A DNA stretch of 64,000 bases, from the NCBI RefSeq assembly GCF_900187375.1, contig NZ_FYEW01000001.1, positions 1,798,001 through 1,862,000 on the forward strand, read 5' to 3'. Within the stretch, counting starts at the first letter, position 1; each line of letters begins with the position of its first letter. The notes beneath the pieces are model-generated. The model was given only the letters and a program-made list of their open reading frames with translations. It was not told where the DNA came from and made no database searches. Shown one piece after another: positions 52,849 through 61,539 of the stretch. Source of the stretch: Hymenobacter gelipurpurascens. GTDB taxonomy: Bacteria > Bacteroidota > Bacteroidia > Cytophagales > Hymenobacteraceae. The translations under genes were made by a program, and so were the position numbers.

Positions 52849-53742
52849 ATGTCTGACAAGAAAATAGTCTGCTTTGGCGAAGTGCTCTGGGACGTGCTGC
52901 CCACCGGCAAGCAGCCCGGCGGCGCCCCCTTCAACGTGGCCGTGCACCTGCATCAGCTAGGCCTATCTGCCGACCTCATCAGCCGCGTGGGTGATGATGA
53001 TTTAGGCACGGAGCTCCTCGATTTCATTGAATTGAAGGGCCTCAGCACCGAATTTGTGCAGCGCGGCAAAACCCACCTCACGGGCGTGGTGAAAGCCAAC
53101 GTAGATGACGCCAACGAGGTAACTTACAAGATTGTACAGCCCGTGGCCTGGGACTACATTCAGTATGACGCGGCGCTGGAGCAACTGGTGGCGCAGGCCG
53201 ATATGTTTGTATTTGGGAGCCTGGCTGCCCGGCAGGCCGCCACCCGCGAAACGCTCTACCGCTTGCTGGAGCACGCCAAATTCAAGGTTTTCGACGTGAA
53301 CGTGCGTCCGCCGCACTACACGAAGGAAGTAGTGAAATATCTGCTTGAAAAAGCCAACCTGGTGAAGATGAACCACCATGAGCTGGCCGAAATCATGGCG
53401 TGGTTTGGCCAGGAAACCGACAAGCCCACCGCCATGCAGTGGCTGGCTACCCGCTTCGATCTGCAGGCCGTGTGCGTGACCTGCGGCGCCGATGGCGCGC
53501 TGCTCTGGACCAACAACCAGCTCTACCGCGCCCCTGGGGTGGCGGTAGAAGTAAAAGACACTATCGGGAGCGGTGATGCTTTTCTGGCAGCATTGCTGAA
53601 GGGTTGGCTGGCCGGCACGGAGCCCGGCGAGGCCTTGCGCTTCGCCTGCGCCACCGGGGCTTTGGTTGCTACGCACCTGGGCGCTACGCCTACCTTCTCT
53701 GAGGCGGAAGTCGCAGAGCTGCTGGCCGCACAGGTGGCCTAG
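52849..53742 (+). CDS. Fructokinase (PfkB family)
   Basis: A 297-aa kinase that phosphorylates the imported fructose. MSDKKIVCFGEVLWDVLPTGKQ opens the protein and PGGAPFNVAVHLHQLG is the PfkB signature 1 region. DTIGSGDAFLAALLKGWLAG near residue 240 is signature 2 with the catalytic Asp. I chose the ATG at 52849. The frame is open far upstream into the MFS gene, but family likeness starts here. It begins 83 bp after the MFS stop. The end is GTG GCC TAG. Confidence 0.92.
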   Translation: MSDKKIVCFGEVLWDVLPTGKQPGGAPFNVAVHLHQLGLSADLISRVGDDDLGTELLDFIELKGLSTEFVQRGKTHLTGVVKANVDDANEVTYKIVQPVAWDYIQYDAALEQLVAQADMFVFGSLAARQAATRETLYRLLEHAKFKVFDVNVRPPHYTKEVVKYLLEKANLVKMNHHELAEIMAWFGQETDKPTAMQWLATRFDLQAVCVTCGADGALLWTNNQLYRAPGVAVEVKDTIGSGDAFLAALLKGWLAGTEPGEALRFACATGALVATHLGATPTFSEAEVAELLAAQVA

Positions 53743-53802
53743 CCCAAGAACCGTCGCGCCAACTAAACCGCGTGCTTTCCCTAACTTCTCTTTCCCACCC
53801 GC

Positions 53803-55320
53803 ATGAAAAACGCTCTTTTCCTGGCTTTATCACTCACTAGCCTAACCACCTTTGTTCAGGCGCAGACGGCTAAGCCCGTGCCGCCCGCCACGCCGCAATA
53901 CCGCCCGGCCTACCACTTCACGCCGGCTGCCCACTGGATGAACGACCCCAACGGCATGGTGTATCACAAGGGCACTTACCATCTGTTCTTCCAGCACTAC
54001 CCCGAGGGTATGGAATGGGGCCCGATGCACTGGGGCCACGCCACGAGCCCGGATATGGTAAGCTGGAAAGAGCAGCCGATTGCGCTTTTTCCGGATAGCC
54101 TGGGCATGATCTTCTCGGGCAGCGCGGTGATTGACGCCAACAATACGGCCGGCTTCGGGAAAGATGCTATGGTGGCCATCTTCACCCATCATGACCAGGT
54201 GGCGGAGAAGAAAGGCACCAACAAACACCAGAACCAAAGCCTGGCCTACAGCCTCGACGAAGGGAAAACCTGGAAGAAATACGCGCAGAATCCTGTCCTG
54301 AAAAACCCCGGCATCCCGGACTTCCGCGACCCGAAAGTAAGCTGGCACGAAGCCAGCAAGAAGTGGGTGATGACGCTGGCCACCAAAGACCGTATCACGT
54401 TCTTTGCGTCTCCTAACCTGAAAGACTGGACCAAGCTCAGCGAGTTTGGCGAGAAGCTCGGCGCCCACGGTGGCGTGTGGGAATGCCCTGATCTGTTTCC
54501 GCTCACGCTGAACGGCAAAACCCATTGGGTGCTGCTGGTGAGCATCAACCCCGGCGGCCCCAACGGCGGCTCGGCCACGCAGTACTTTGTAGGTCAGTTT
54601 GATGGCAAAACTTTCACGCCGCAAACCACTACCCAAAAGTGGATTGATTGGGGCAAAGATGACTACGCCGGTGTAACCTTTGCCGGTACTGGCGCCCGCA
54701 AGATTTTCCTGGGCTGGATGAGCAACTGGGAGTACGCCAACCAGGCCCCCACCTCGCCCTGGCGCAGCGCCATGACGGCCCCACGTGACCTAGCGCTAAA
54801 GCAGGTAGGCTCCGAGATTTACCTCACCTCCACGCCCACCCCGGAAGTAGCCAAGCTGGCCCAACCTGCCCAAACCCTGAAGAACCTGACAGTAAAATCG
54901 GAGCTAGGCCTATCCGACAAGGTCAAGATGACGAGCCCGCAGTTTCAGCTCAAACTCAGCACCAAACAGCTCCAGGATTTTGCCGTGGTGCTGTCTAATG
55001 CCGGCGGCGAAGAACTGGTCATCGGCTACGACAAGAAGGCAAATCAGTACTTCATTGACCGCACGAAAGCCGGCCTCAGCAGCTTTAGCGACAAATTTTC
55101 CGGCCGTCACCCCGGGCCACGCCTAGCTACTGGTCCCGCCGCCGATCTGACGCTGCTCTTCGATGCTACATCGGTAGAGCTATTTGCTGATGGTGGACTG
55201 ACGACCATGACGGAAATTTTCTTCCCGAAGCAGCCCTTTACGCAACTTAAGCTGCGCTCTGCTACGGGCATTACCGTGGATGCGCTTACGTATGCCAAAC
55301 TCGGCAACACCCTGAAATAG
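53803..55320 (+). CDS. Secreted GH32 fructanase (levanase/inulinase type)
   Basis: A 505-aa enzyme with signal peptide MKNALFLALSLTSLTTFVQA. The five-bladed propeller has the nucleophile in HWMNDPNGMVYHKGTYHLFFQ, the transition-state stabiliser in FRDPKVSW and the acid/base Glu in WECPDLFP. The C-terminal beta-sandwich runs from about residue 350. It releases fructose from fructans, such as sucrose, inulin or levan. Exo versus endo action cannot be settled by eye. It is the last gene of the susC-susD-MFS-fructokinase run, 60 bp after the kinase, and is followed by a terminator. Confidence 0.94.
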   Translation: MKNALFLALSLTSLTTFVQAQTAKPVPPATPQYRPAYHFTPAAHWMNDPNGMVYHKGTYHLFFQHYPEGMEWGPMHWGHATSPDMVSWKEQPIALFPDSLGMIFSGSAVIDANNTAGFGKDAMVAIFTHHDQVAEKKGTNKHQNQSLAYSLDEGKTWKKYAQNPVLKNPGIPDFRDPKVSWHEASKKWVMTLATKDRITFFASPNLKDWTKLSEFGEKLGAHGGVWECPDLFPLTLNGKTHWVLLVSINPGGPNGGSATQYFVGQFDGKTFTPQTTTQKWIDWGKDDYAGVTFAGTGARKIFLGWMSNWEYANQAPTSPWRSAMTAPRDLALKQVGSEIYLTSTPTPEVAKLAQPAQTLKNLTVKSELGLSDKVKMTSPQFQLKLSTKQLQDFAVVLSNAGGEELVIGYDKKANQYFIDRTKAGLSSFSDKFSGRHPGPRLATGPAADLTLLFDATSVELFADGGLTTMTEIFFPKQPFTQLKLRSATGITVDALTYAKLGNTLK

Positions 55321-55350
55321 CTTCCTTCATCGGGATATTATCGATTATTG

Positions 55351-55385
55351 AAAGGCCGGCTCCCCTTGTGGGAAGCCGGCCTTTT
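55351..55385 (+). terminator. Terminator of the fructan operon
   Basis: An 11-bp GC-rich stem (AAAGGCCGGCT with AGCCGGCCTTT) and short loop, followed by TTTTA, 30 bp after the GH32 stop. Confidence 0.85.
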
Positions 55386-55552
55386 ATGTACCTTATGGAG
55401 GTAGGTGGCCTAGGACTGTTGCCGATTCACCTCAGCCACACCTACGCGAGCGGCCACAAAAAAACCACCGCACCCAACTGGATGCGGCGGTTCCACACAT
55501 CGAAAGCGCACTCCCCTCAGACTACGCCCGATGATATTGTTGAAGCAGTGGC

Positions 55553-56323
55553 CTAGCTGACTTTATGCAGCTTCTTTTCCTCGCTTTTCTTGTGGTTTTT
55601 CGATTCTTCCTGGTCGATTTGCAGTGAAGGCAACTTCTCGATAACATCTTCACCTACTTGCTCTTCCACCACCTTTTCGGCGTGCGCATTGTTAGACTTG
55701 GTGCCATAGATGTGGTCCAGCTCGCCCACTAGGCCACCCTCCACTTCCAGATCTTTCAGCAGACCTTCCTTGATATCATATACCAAGCCGTGCAGACGGG
55801 GCGGGTTGGCGGTTTTCCAGGCGTTCTGGATAATGCTGGTTTTGGCCAGGTTGCGCACCTGCTCAATCACGTTCAGCTCCACGAGGCGGCGCAGGCGCTG
55901 TTCCTCATCCTTGATGCGCAGAAACTCGGTTTCATGTACCCGAATTACGTCGCGGATGTTGGTCAGCCAGCCATCAATCAGGCCGTATTGCTTGTTGGTG
56001 GCCGCCGCCGCTACGCCGCCGCAGCCGTAGTGGCCTACCACCATAATATCCTGCACACCTAGCACCTCTACGGCGTACTGCAGCACCGATAGCAGGTTGA
56101 AATCGGTGTTTATTACCATGTTGGCGATGTTGCGATGCACGAACATCTCGCCGGGGCCGGTGCCCGTGATGGCGCTGGCGGGCACCCGCGAATCGGAGCA
56201 GCCGATGAACAGGTAGCGGGGTTTCTGGCCATCGGCCAAACGCTCAAAAAACTGTGGATCGGCAGCACGCTGCTTATCCACCCACTTACGATTATTTTCC
56301 AGAATGGGCTCGATGCCTTTCAT
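55553..56323 (-). CDS. Beta-class carbonic anhydrase
   Basis: A 256-aa enzyme that interconverts CO2 and bicarbonate. The zinc ligands are in GCSDSRVPAS (Cys, with the Asp-Arg pair) near residue 43 and VVGHYGCGGVAAA (His and Cys) near residue 100. The C-terminal tail (EKVVEEQVGEDVIEKLPS to KKSEEKKLHKVS) is charged. The ATG at 56323 (MKGIEPILENNRKW) is the natural start. It lies 78 bp downstream of the SulP gene on the same strand, a pairing often linked with bicarbonate transport. The end is GTC AGC TAG GCC ACT. Confidence 0.95.
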   Translation of the reverse strand: MKGIEPILENNRKWVDKQRAADPQFFERLADGQKPRYLFIGCSDSRVPASAITGTGPGEMFVHRNIANMVINTDFNLLSVLQYAVEVLGVQDIMVVGHYGCGGVAAAATNKQYGLIDGWLTNIRDVIRVHETEFLRIKDEEQRLRRLVELNVIEQVRNLAKTSIIQNAWKTANPPRLHGLVYDIKEGLLKDLEVEGGLVGELDHIYGTKSNNAHAEKVVEEQVGEDVIEKLPSLQIDQEESKNHKKSEEKKLHKVS

Positions 56324-56401
56324 ATGCAATTAGGTTGGGAGATGGTATAGTGGCAGATTAAGGCTGCCCGGGAGGAGGTAAGACGGCGGGGTGTTAAACG
56401 C

Positions 56402-58042
56402 TTAGTGAGCCAGCACGTGCACCTGCGGAATGTCGCGTAGCTCCAACTCAATGCCCCGCTCGTGGGCCGAAAGCCGGAAGCTCTCAATGGCCTCCAGCAC
56501 GTCGTAGTCAATGGAGGCAGAACCGGTGCCATCCAGCACAACATGGGAGCCCGCAGGAAAGGAGTTCAGGACTTTCACGATGCTGGCTTTGTTGAGGAAG
56601 GAAACCTGCTCGGCCAATTTCAGATGGATAACATCATCAGCGCGCGGCGTTTCCTCGTGCATATAGAAAGCCGACTCGTAGTTTGCCTTCAAGATGTAGA
56701 ATATGCCTACTGCCAGGCCAATAGTTACGCCCTTGAGCAGATCAGTGAACAGAATGGCTACAATGGTTATGATGAAAGGTAGAAACTGCTGCCAGCCCAG
56801 TTTCCACTGCATGCGGTAGAGAGCCGGCTTGGTCAGGCGGAAACCTACTACCAGCAGCACGGCCGCCAGCGCCGAAAGCGGAATCCAGTTCAGGATAGGC
56901 GCCAGCAGTAGCAAGCTCGTGAGCAGCAGCAAGCCATGGATGAAAGAGGACATTTTGGACTGACCACCGGCGGTGATGTTGGCGGAGCTGCGCACGATAA
57001 CGGCCGTGAGCGGTAGGCCACCCAGGAAGCCCGCTACCATGTTGCCGGCACCCTGCGCCATTAGCTCGCGGTTGGGTGGCGTAGTACGCTTGTGGGGGTC
57101 CAGCTTATCCACTGCTTCTACACTCAGCAGGCTTTCCAGAGAGGCTACAATGGCAATGGTAAAGGCCAGCACATAGGTAGAGGTTCTCGTGAGGGCACTC
57201 CAATCGGGGCGGGGCAGCTCGGCTACCAGGCTATCGAAGGAGGTGATGATAGGCAGCTTCACGAGGTGCTCGGGCCGCACCTGCAAGGCGGGCGCAAACT
57301 GGCCTAGCAGCAGGTTCAGGCCGATAGACAGCACCACCACAATCAGGGCGCCTGGAACTAGCTTTAGGGCAGCTATGCGGCGTACCGGGGCACTATCCCA
57401 CAGTAGCAGCACCAGCAGAGAAATTACGCCTATCAGCGCAGATCCCCAGCTGATGGCATTAGCCGCAGAGGCAATGGCCGAGAACGTGTTCTGCCCATTG
57501 AACTGCAGGAAATCCATGTCCTCAAAGTAGTCCGTATCGGCCCCGAGGAAGTGCGGGATCTGCTTTAGAATCAGGATCAGGCCAATGGCAGCCAGCATCC
57601 CCCGGATAACCGATGTGGGGAAATACAGCCCGATAATACCAGCCTTCGCAAAGCCCAGAACAATCTGCAATGCTCCGGCAACGATGGTAGCCACCAGCAC
57701 TGCCTCAAAAGACCCCAACGTATGAATGGCGCCAACCATGATGGCCGTAAGGCCGGCTGCTGGTCCGCTCACACTCAGGCTCGATCCGCTCAGCCATGAC
57801 ACCACCACGCCGCCCACAATGCCCGTAATTACACCGGCCAGCAATGGTGCCCCAGAGGCCAAAGATATGCCCAGGCACAGGGGAAGTGCCACCAGAAATA
57901 CTACCAGTCCGGCCGGTGCATCCTGCCCCAGCGTGCGGAAGTAGTTGGGGCTTTCCGAAGAAACGACAGTAGGCTTGGTGGTAGCCGCTGGCGAAGGCTT
58001 TGTCTTTAACATATGGAGGGGAGTAGCAGTGCTGTAGCGCAT
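56402..58042 (-). CDS. SulP-family anion transporter with C-terminal STAS domain
   Basis: A 546-aa inner-membrane carrier. About eleven helices are visible, starting DAPAGLVVFLVALPLCLGISLASGAPLLAGVITGIVGG. The STAS domain lies at about residues 465-540 (FLNKASIVKVLNSFPAGSHVVLDGTGSASIDYDVLEAIESF). SulP carriers move sulfate, bicarbonate or other anions. The carbonic anhydrase gene that follows suggests bicarbonate, as in BicA-type systems, but this is inference. The start may be the ATG at 58042 or one ten codons in, at 58012. A set of TTAA direct repeats lies 41-77 bp upstream. Confidence 0.9.
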   Translation of the reverse strand: MRYSTATPLHMLKTKPSPAATTKPTVVSSESPNYFRTLGQDAPAGLVVFLVALPLCLGISLASGAPLLAGVITGIVGGVVVSWLSGSSLSVSGPAAGLTAIMVGAIHTLGSFEAVLVATIVAGALQIVLGFAKAGIIGLYFPTSVIRGMLAAIGLILILKQIPHFLGADTDYFEDMDFLQFNGQNTFSAIASAANAISWGSALIGVISLLVLLLWDSAPVRRIAALKLVPGALIVVVLSIGLNLLLGQFAPALQVRPEHLVKLPIITSFDSLVAELPRPDWSALTRTSTYVLAFTIAIVASLESLLSVEAVDKLDPHKRTTPPNRELMAQGAGNMVAGFLGGLPLTAVIVRSSANITAGGQSKMSSFIHGLLLLTSLLLLAPILNWIPLSALAAVLLVVGFRLTKPALYRMQWKLGWQQFLPFIITIVAILFTDLLKGVTIGLAVGIFYILKANYESAFYMHEETPRADDVIHLKLAEQVSFLNKASIVKVLNSFPAGSHVVLDGTGSASIDYDVLEAIESFRLSAHERGIELELRDIPQVHVLAH

Positions 58043-58082
58043 CCCTCTTCAGGGATTACAATACAAGTGTACTTCCTCGTCG

Positions 58083-58119
58083 TTAAGACCGCGTTAAAAG
58101 AGAATTAAAAGGAAATTAA
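58083..58119 (-). promoter_or_regulatory. Four TTAA blocks at exact 11-bp spacing upstream of sulP
   Basis: TTAA occurs at 58083, 58094, 58105 and 58116, one helical turn apart. Such 11-bp direct repeats are the usual binding pattern of OmpR/PhoB-family response regulators. A gene pair for such a regulator and its kinase lies next door (58226-60386). The position, about 40-75 bp upstream of the sulP ATG, suits activation or repression of the SulP-carbonic anhydrase pair. Confidence 0.6.
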
Positions 58120-58225
58120 AGCTTGAAGTATTTATCCAACACCTTCTTTTAAAGCGAAATAAGCCCTTTTTTGCGTGATACAGACAACAACCCAACTCTC
58201 CTTACGCTGGCGCTTGGCAGGTGGC

Positions 58226-59632
58226 TTACTTCAGGGCCGCCGGCATATCAAGCACCACTGTAGTACCCTGGCCTAGCTCGCTTTGCACCTGCACTTCGCC
58301 CCTGTGTAGTTCCATGATTTTGGCGGTGAGCGGCAAACCGATGCCATGCCCAGGTACGTTCCGGACCGCATCGGCCCGGAAGAAAGGCACGAATACCTGG
58401 CGCCGGTCGGCATCGGTCATGCCCACGCCCTGGTCCCGGATTTCTAGGCGCACTCGGCCTAGCGGGGCCGCAAGGCTGGCAACTACCGGCGCTGTGCTCC
58501 CTACTGAGAACTTACAGGCGTTTTCGAGAACGTTTAGGAAGGCGGAAAGTAGCAAGGCCTCGTTGCCCATCACGCCATACGGGTTAGCCCGTGTAGGACC
58601 CATAGGCTCACCAAAATCCAGGTCTATGCGGCAGGTTGGGTGGCGCCGAAGTACCTCCTCGTAGGCCTGTAGCAGCAGCTCATCCAGCCGGACCAAGGTC
58701 AGAGGCACCTGCGAAGGGTCATCGGAGGCCCGGGCAATTTGCAGCAGGCCGTTCGTCAGATCCTTGAGCAGCCGGGACGCATCCAGCGTGCTTTGCAGCA
58801 CGCGGCGGTATTCCTGTGGAGTACGCTCCTGCTGCATTAGGGCCACCTCCAGCTGCCCAATCAGGACGGTAAGGGGAGTGCGGAGCTCGTGGGAGGCATC
58901 GCGCACGAAGGTGCGCTGCCCGGCAAAAGCTGTTTCCAGTCGATCGAGCAGGCGGTTGAAGCGCTGGGCTAGCAACGATACTTCATCCTGTCCATCTGCC
59001 TGCGACAAGCGGCGGTGCAAGTCGGATGCCGTGATGCTATCTACCTCGCGCACAATACGCTGCATCGGCTGTAGAGCCTGCCCAGCAAAAAACCAGCCTC
59101 CTATCCCGACGATAACCAGGGAAGCCAGTAGGCCAGTCGTGAGTACGGCGCGCAGGTCCGTGAGCTTCTGGCGGCTATCGGCATCTACGGAGGAAGCCAC
59201 TACCACAAAGTCGCCGCGGCGGGGGTCGCGGTAGAGCAGGCCTACCGTCTGGCGGTAGTTGTCTTCCAGCACTACTTGCTGACCATTTTGGCGCACTTGG
59301 CCCAGCAGCCGCGTCAGGTTTGTTTGCTGGCCGGGCCGCCCCTCTTGGAAAACTACCTGATTCTGAGAATCAAACACTTGCACTTCTTCTTCTGGCAAGG
59401 TGCGGTAAAACTGCCGCAAATAGCGCCGGTAAGAAGCCTGGCTGCCCTCGTCGCCGCGGTTGGTGCCATCCAAATACACGTGGGCCACAATCCGGGCTCG
59501 GTCAAACAGGCTATCTGAGAAGAACTCCCGCCGCGAGTGGTAGGTATAGAAGTAAATCACGACCGAAAACACCACTAAGGTAATGGCCAGAATAGCCGCA
59601 AACTGCAGCGCCAGGCGGGTGCGAATGGTCAT
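58226..59632 (-). CDS. Sensor histidine kinase (OmpR-partner type)
   Basis: A 468-aa membrane kinase. Helices lie at about residues 8-30 and 165-184, with a periplasmic sensor of about 130 residues between. A HAMP linker covers about 185-235. The phospho-acceptor is H248 in DASHELRTPLTVLIGQLEV. The ATP lid has NVLENACKFS, EIRDQGVGM and GHGIGLPLTAKIMELHRGEVQV. It lies 76 bp downstream of its response regulator. The sensor domain does not match a family I can name, so the signal is unknown. The adjacent sulP/carbonic anhydrase pair hints at bicarbonate or pH. Confidence 0.92.
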   Translation of the reverse strand: MTIRTRLALQFAAILAITLVVFSVVIYFYTYHSRREFFSDSLFDRARIVAHVYLDGTNRGDEGSQASYRRYLRQFYRTLPEEEVQVFDSQNQVVFQEGRPGQQTNLTRLLGQVRQNGQQVVLEDNYRQTVGLLYRDPRRGDFVVVASSVDADSRQKLTDLRAVLTTGLLASLVIVGIGGWFFAGQALQPMQRIVREVDSITASDLHRRLSQADGQDEVSLLAQRFNRLLDRLETAFAGQRTFVRDASHELRTPLTVLIGQLEVALMQQERTPQEYRRVLQSTLDASRLLKDLTNGLLQIARASDDPSQVPLTLVRLDELLLQAYEEVLRRHPTCRIDLDFGEPMGPTRANPYGVMGNEALLLSAFLNVLENACKFSVGSTAPVVASLAAPLGRVRLEIRDQGVGMTDADRRQVFVPFFRADAVRNVPGHGIGLPLTAKIMELHRGEVQVQSELGQGTTVVLDMPAALK

Positions 59633-59708
59633 GGTTTCAGTTACGAGTTATCCGATTCCGGTTCCCAGTGGTTAGTCATTGGCACGAACCGACAACTGGC
59701 AACTCAAT

Positions 59709-60386
59709 TTATTCTTCCTTCATAACGTAGCCCATGCCCACCAGCGTATGGATGAGCTTCGGGGTGAAATCCTTGTCGATTTTCTTGCGCAGGAAGTTGA
59801 TATACACGTCAATGACGTTGGAGCCCGTATCGAAATTGGTTTCCCAGACGTGCTCAAGAATATCTACCCGCGATACCACGCGGCCCTGGTGGCGCAACAG
59901 ATACTCTAGCAGCGCAAACTCCCGGGCTGTAAGCTGAATGGGATGCCCTGCGCGCTGCACAATTTTGCTGGCGGGGTCCAGGGTTAGGTCGGCGAGGCGC
60001 AGTAGAGCCTGAGCGGCAGGCGCCTCGTGGCGCCGACGCGCCAGGGCCCGAATACGCGCCAGCAGCTCCTGAAAAGCAAAGGGCTTCACGAGGTAATCAT
60101 CGGCCCCGGCATCAAGCCCCCGGATTTTATCATCGGTTTCGCCGAGAGCGGTGAGCATCAGAATGGGTACGCCCGCATCGTGGGCCCGCACTTGGCGGCA
60201 TACTTCTAGGCCATTGAGGCCCGGCAGCAGGGTATCCAGAATAATCAGGTCGTAGCCGCCGGCCAACGCCAGCCGCAGGCCTAGCAGCCCCTCCAGCGCC
60301 AGATCAACGGTGTGTTGCTGTTCCGTCAGCCCTTGGTGCAGGAAGGAGGCCACCTTCGGTTCGTCTTCAACCAGCAGAATTTTCAT
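59709..60386 (-). CDS. OmpR/PhoB-family response regulator
   Basis: A 225-aa regulator. The receiver domain has acidic residues in LLVEDEPKV, the phospho-acceptor D51 in LIILDTLLPGLNG, and the invariant Lys in DDYLVKPFAF. The winged-helix DNA-binding domain covers about 130-225 (PIQLTAREFALLEYLLRHQGRVVSR, NVIDVYINFLRKKID). The ATG at 60386 opens MKILLVEDE. The frame is open 14 codons earlier. It is cotranscribed with the kinase downstream. It is the natural candidate to bind the 11-bp TTAA repeats upstream of sulP. Confidence 0.94.
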   Translation of the reverse strand: MKILLVEDEPKVASFLHQGLTEQQHTVDLALEGLLGLRLALAGGYDLIILDTLLPGLNGLEVCRQVRAHDAGVPILMLTALGETDDKIRGLDAGADDYLVKPFAFQELLARIRALARRRHEAPAAQALLRLADLTLDPASKIVQRAGHPIQLTAREFALLEYLLRHQGRVVSRVDILEHVWETNFDTGSNVIDVYINFLRKKIDKDFTPKLIHTLVGMGYVMKEE

Positions 60387-60701
60387 GAGGTCAGCTAAAT
60401 GCAGGTGATGGCGCCAAGGTAGGCACATCCGCCCATTCTCCCGAAATATCGGCCTTTTAGGGCTGCCTGCGCCTATAACCGGTCCAGGCTGAAAACAGTT
60501 ATCTAGACCCCTTCTATCAATGCAAATTATTATCAGAATAATTTAAATAAACCTTGACTTTATAGTATCAATACAATACGTTTATGGAAATATTCTATAG
60601 CCATGTTCTTACTCAGATTTGAGAACAGTTTTCTTTTTTACGTCTACTCTTCTTCTTTTTCTCTTGCCTAAACGCTTTATCCTCTTCATAGCCCCTACCC
60701 T
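60387..60701. promoter_or_regulatory. 315-bp divergent region before the exopolysaccharide operon
   Basis: No gene found. The section about 60490-60650 is AT-rich and holds the candidate promoter listed at 60554-60584. The right-hand end is a pyrimidine-rich leader just before the Wza-like gene. No repeat of the pectin operator and no TTAA array was seen. Confidence 0.55.
60554..60584 (+). promoter_or_regulatory. Candidate Bacteroidota-type promoter of the exopolysaccharide operon
   Basis: TTG at 60554 and TACGTTTA at 60577 are separated by 20 nt, close to the known Bacteroidota pattern of a TTTG-type minus-33 and TAnnTTTG minus-7 box (last base A instead of G). It would give a leader of about 110 nt before the ATG at 60702. 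Confidence 0.4.
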
Positions 60702-61484
60702 ATGCGTCCTTACCCCCCTCAGTTCCTAGTTCTGCTGTTGTCTCTTGTGCTGTTGGGCGGCTGCGTGTCGCAAAAATCCCTTCCCTACCTGCAAAGTGGG
60801 AAGTACTCTACTCAAACCCCTGTAACCTCCGAAAACACCCGGCTTACTTACCGATTGCAACCCAGTGACGTGCTCAGTATTCGGGTGCAAAGCGTGCAGC
60901 CACAGCTGAACGACATGTTCAATACCACCGACAGCCGTGCCATGCTGAACGGTGACCCCGGCACTCTGTTCCTGACGGGTTACTCAGTAGATGAGCTCGG
61001 GTTCATCAATCTGCCCACCGTAGGCCGGTTGAAAGTACAGGGCATGACGGTAGATGAGGCCCAGAGCGTGGTGCAACAGGGTGTGGCCAAGTATGTGCGC
61101 GATGCCAACGTGCTGGTAAAGCTGCTTTCCTTCAAGATCACGGTACTGGGCGAGGTCCGCAACCCCGGTCGATACTTCGTTTACAATGCACAGTGCACGG
61201 TGCTGGAGGGCCTAGGCCTAGCCGGCGACCTGAGCGAGTTTGGCAACCGCAAAAACGTGAAGCTCATACGGCAAACGGCCAACGGCTCGGAAGTGGTTCT
61301 GCTGGACCTCACCGACTCCAAGCTTCTCAGCTCCAGTCATTTCTACCTGCTTCCTAACGACGCCCTGTATGTGGAGCCCATGAAGGCCCGCACTAACCGT
61401 GGCAATGCCACCAACCTGGGGCTGGTATTCGCCGGCATCTCCACCGTGGCCCTTATCCTGAACTACATCCAGAGCTCCAAGTAG
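60702..61484 (+). CDS. Wza-like polysaccharide export lipoprotein
   Basis: A 260-aa outer-membrane export protein. The signal peptide ends LLGGC (Cys at about 22). The polysaccharide-export motif TYRLQPSDVLSIRVQSVQPQ lies near residue 50, followed by a SLBB-type region (KITVLGEVRNPGRYFVYN) and a C-terminal hydrophobic helix (LGLVFAGISTVALILNYI). It probably forms the outer-membrane pore for export of exopolysaccharide or capsule. It lies 55 bp upstream of the Wzc-like gene. The stop is AAG TAG GCC ACT. Confidence 0.9.
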   Translation: MRPYPPQFLVLLLSLVLLGGCVSQKSLPYLQSGKYSTQTPVTSENTRLTYRLQPSDVLSIRVQSVQPQLNDMFNTTDSRAMLNGDPGTLFLTGYSVDELGFINLPTVGRLKVQGMTVDEAQSVVQQGVAKYVRDANVLVKLLSFKITVLGEVRNPGRYFVYNAQCTVLEGLGLAGDLSEFGNRKNVKLIRQTANGSEVVLLDLTDSKLLSSSHFYLLPNDALYVEPMKARTNRGNATNLGLVFAGISTVALILNYIQSSK

Positions 61485-61539
61485 GCCACTTCTACTTAAG
61501 CAGCAATCCTCCTATTCTTCTCTTTACTCCCCTTTTGCT

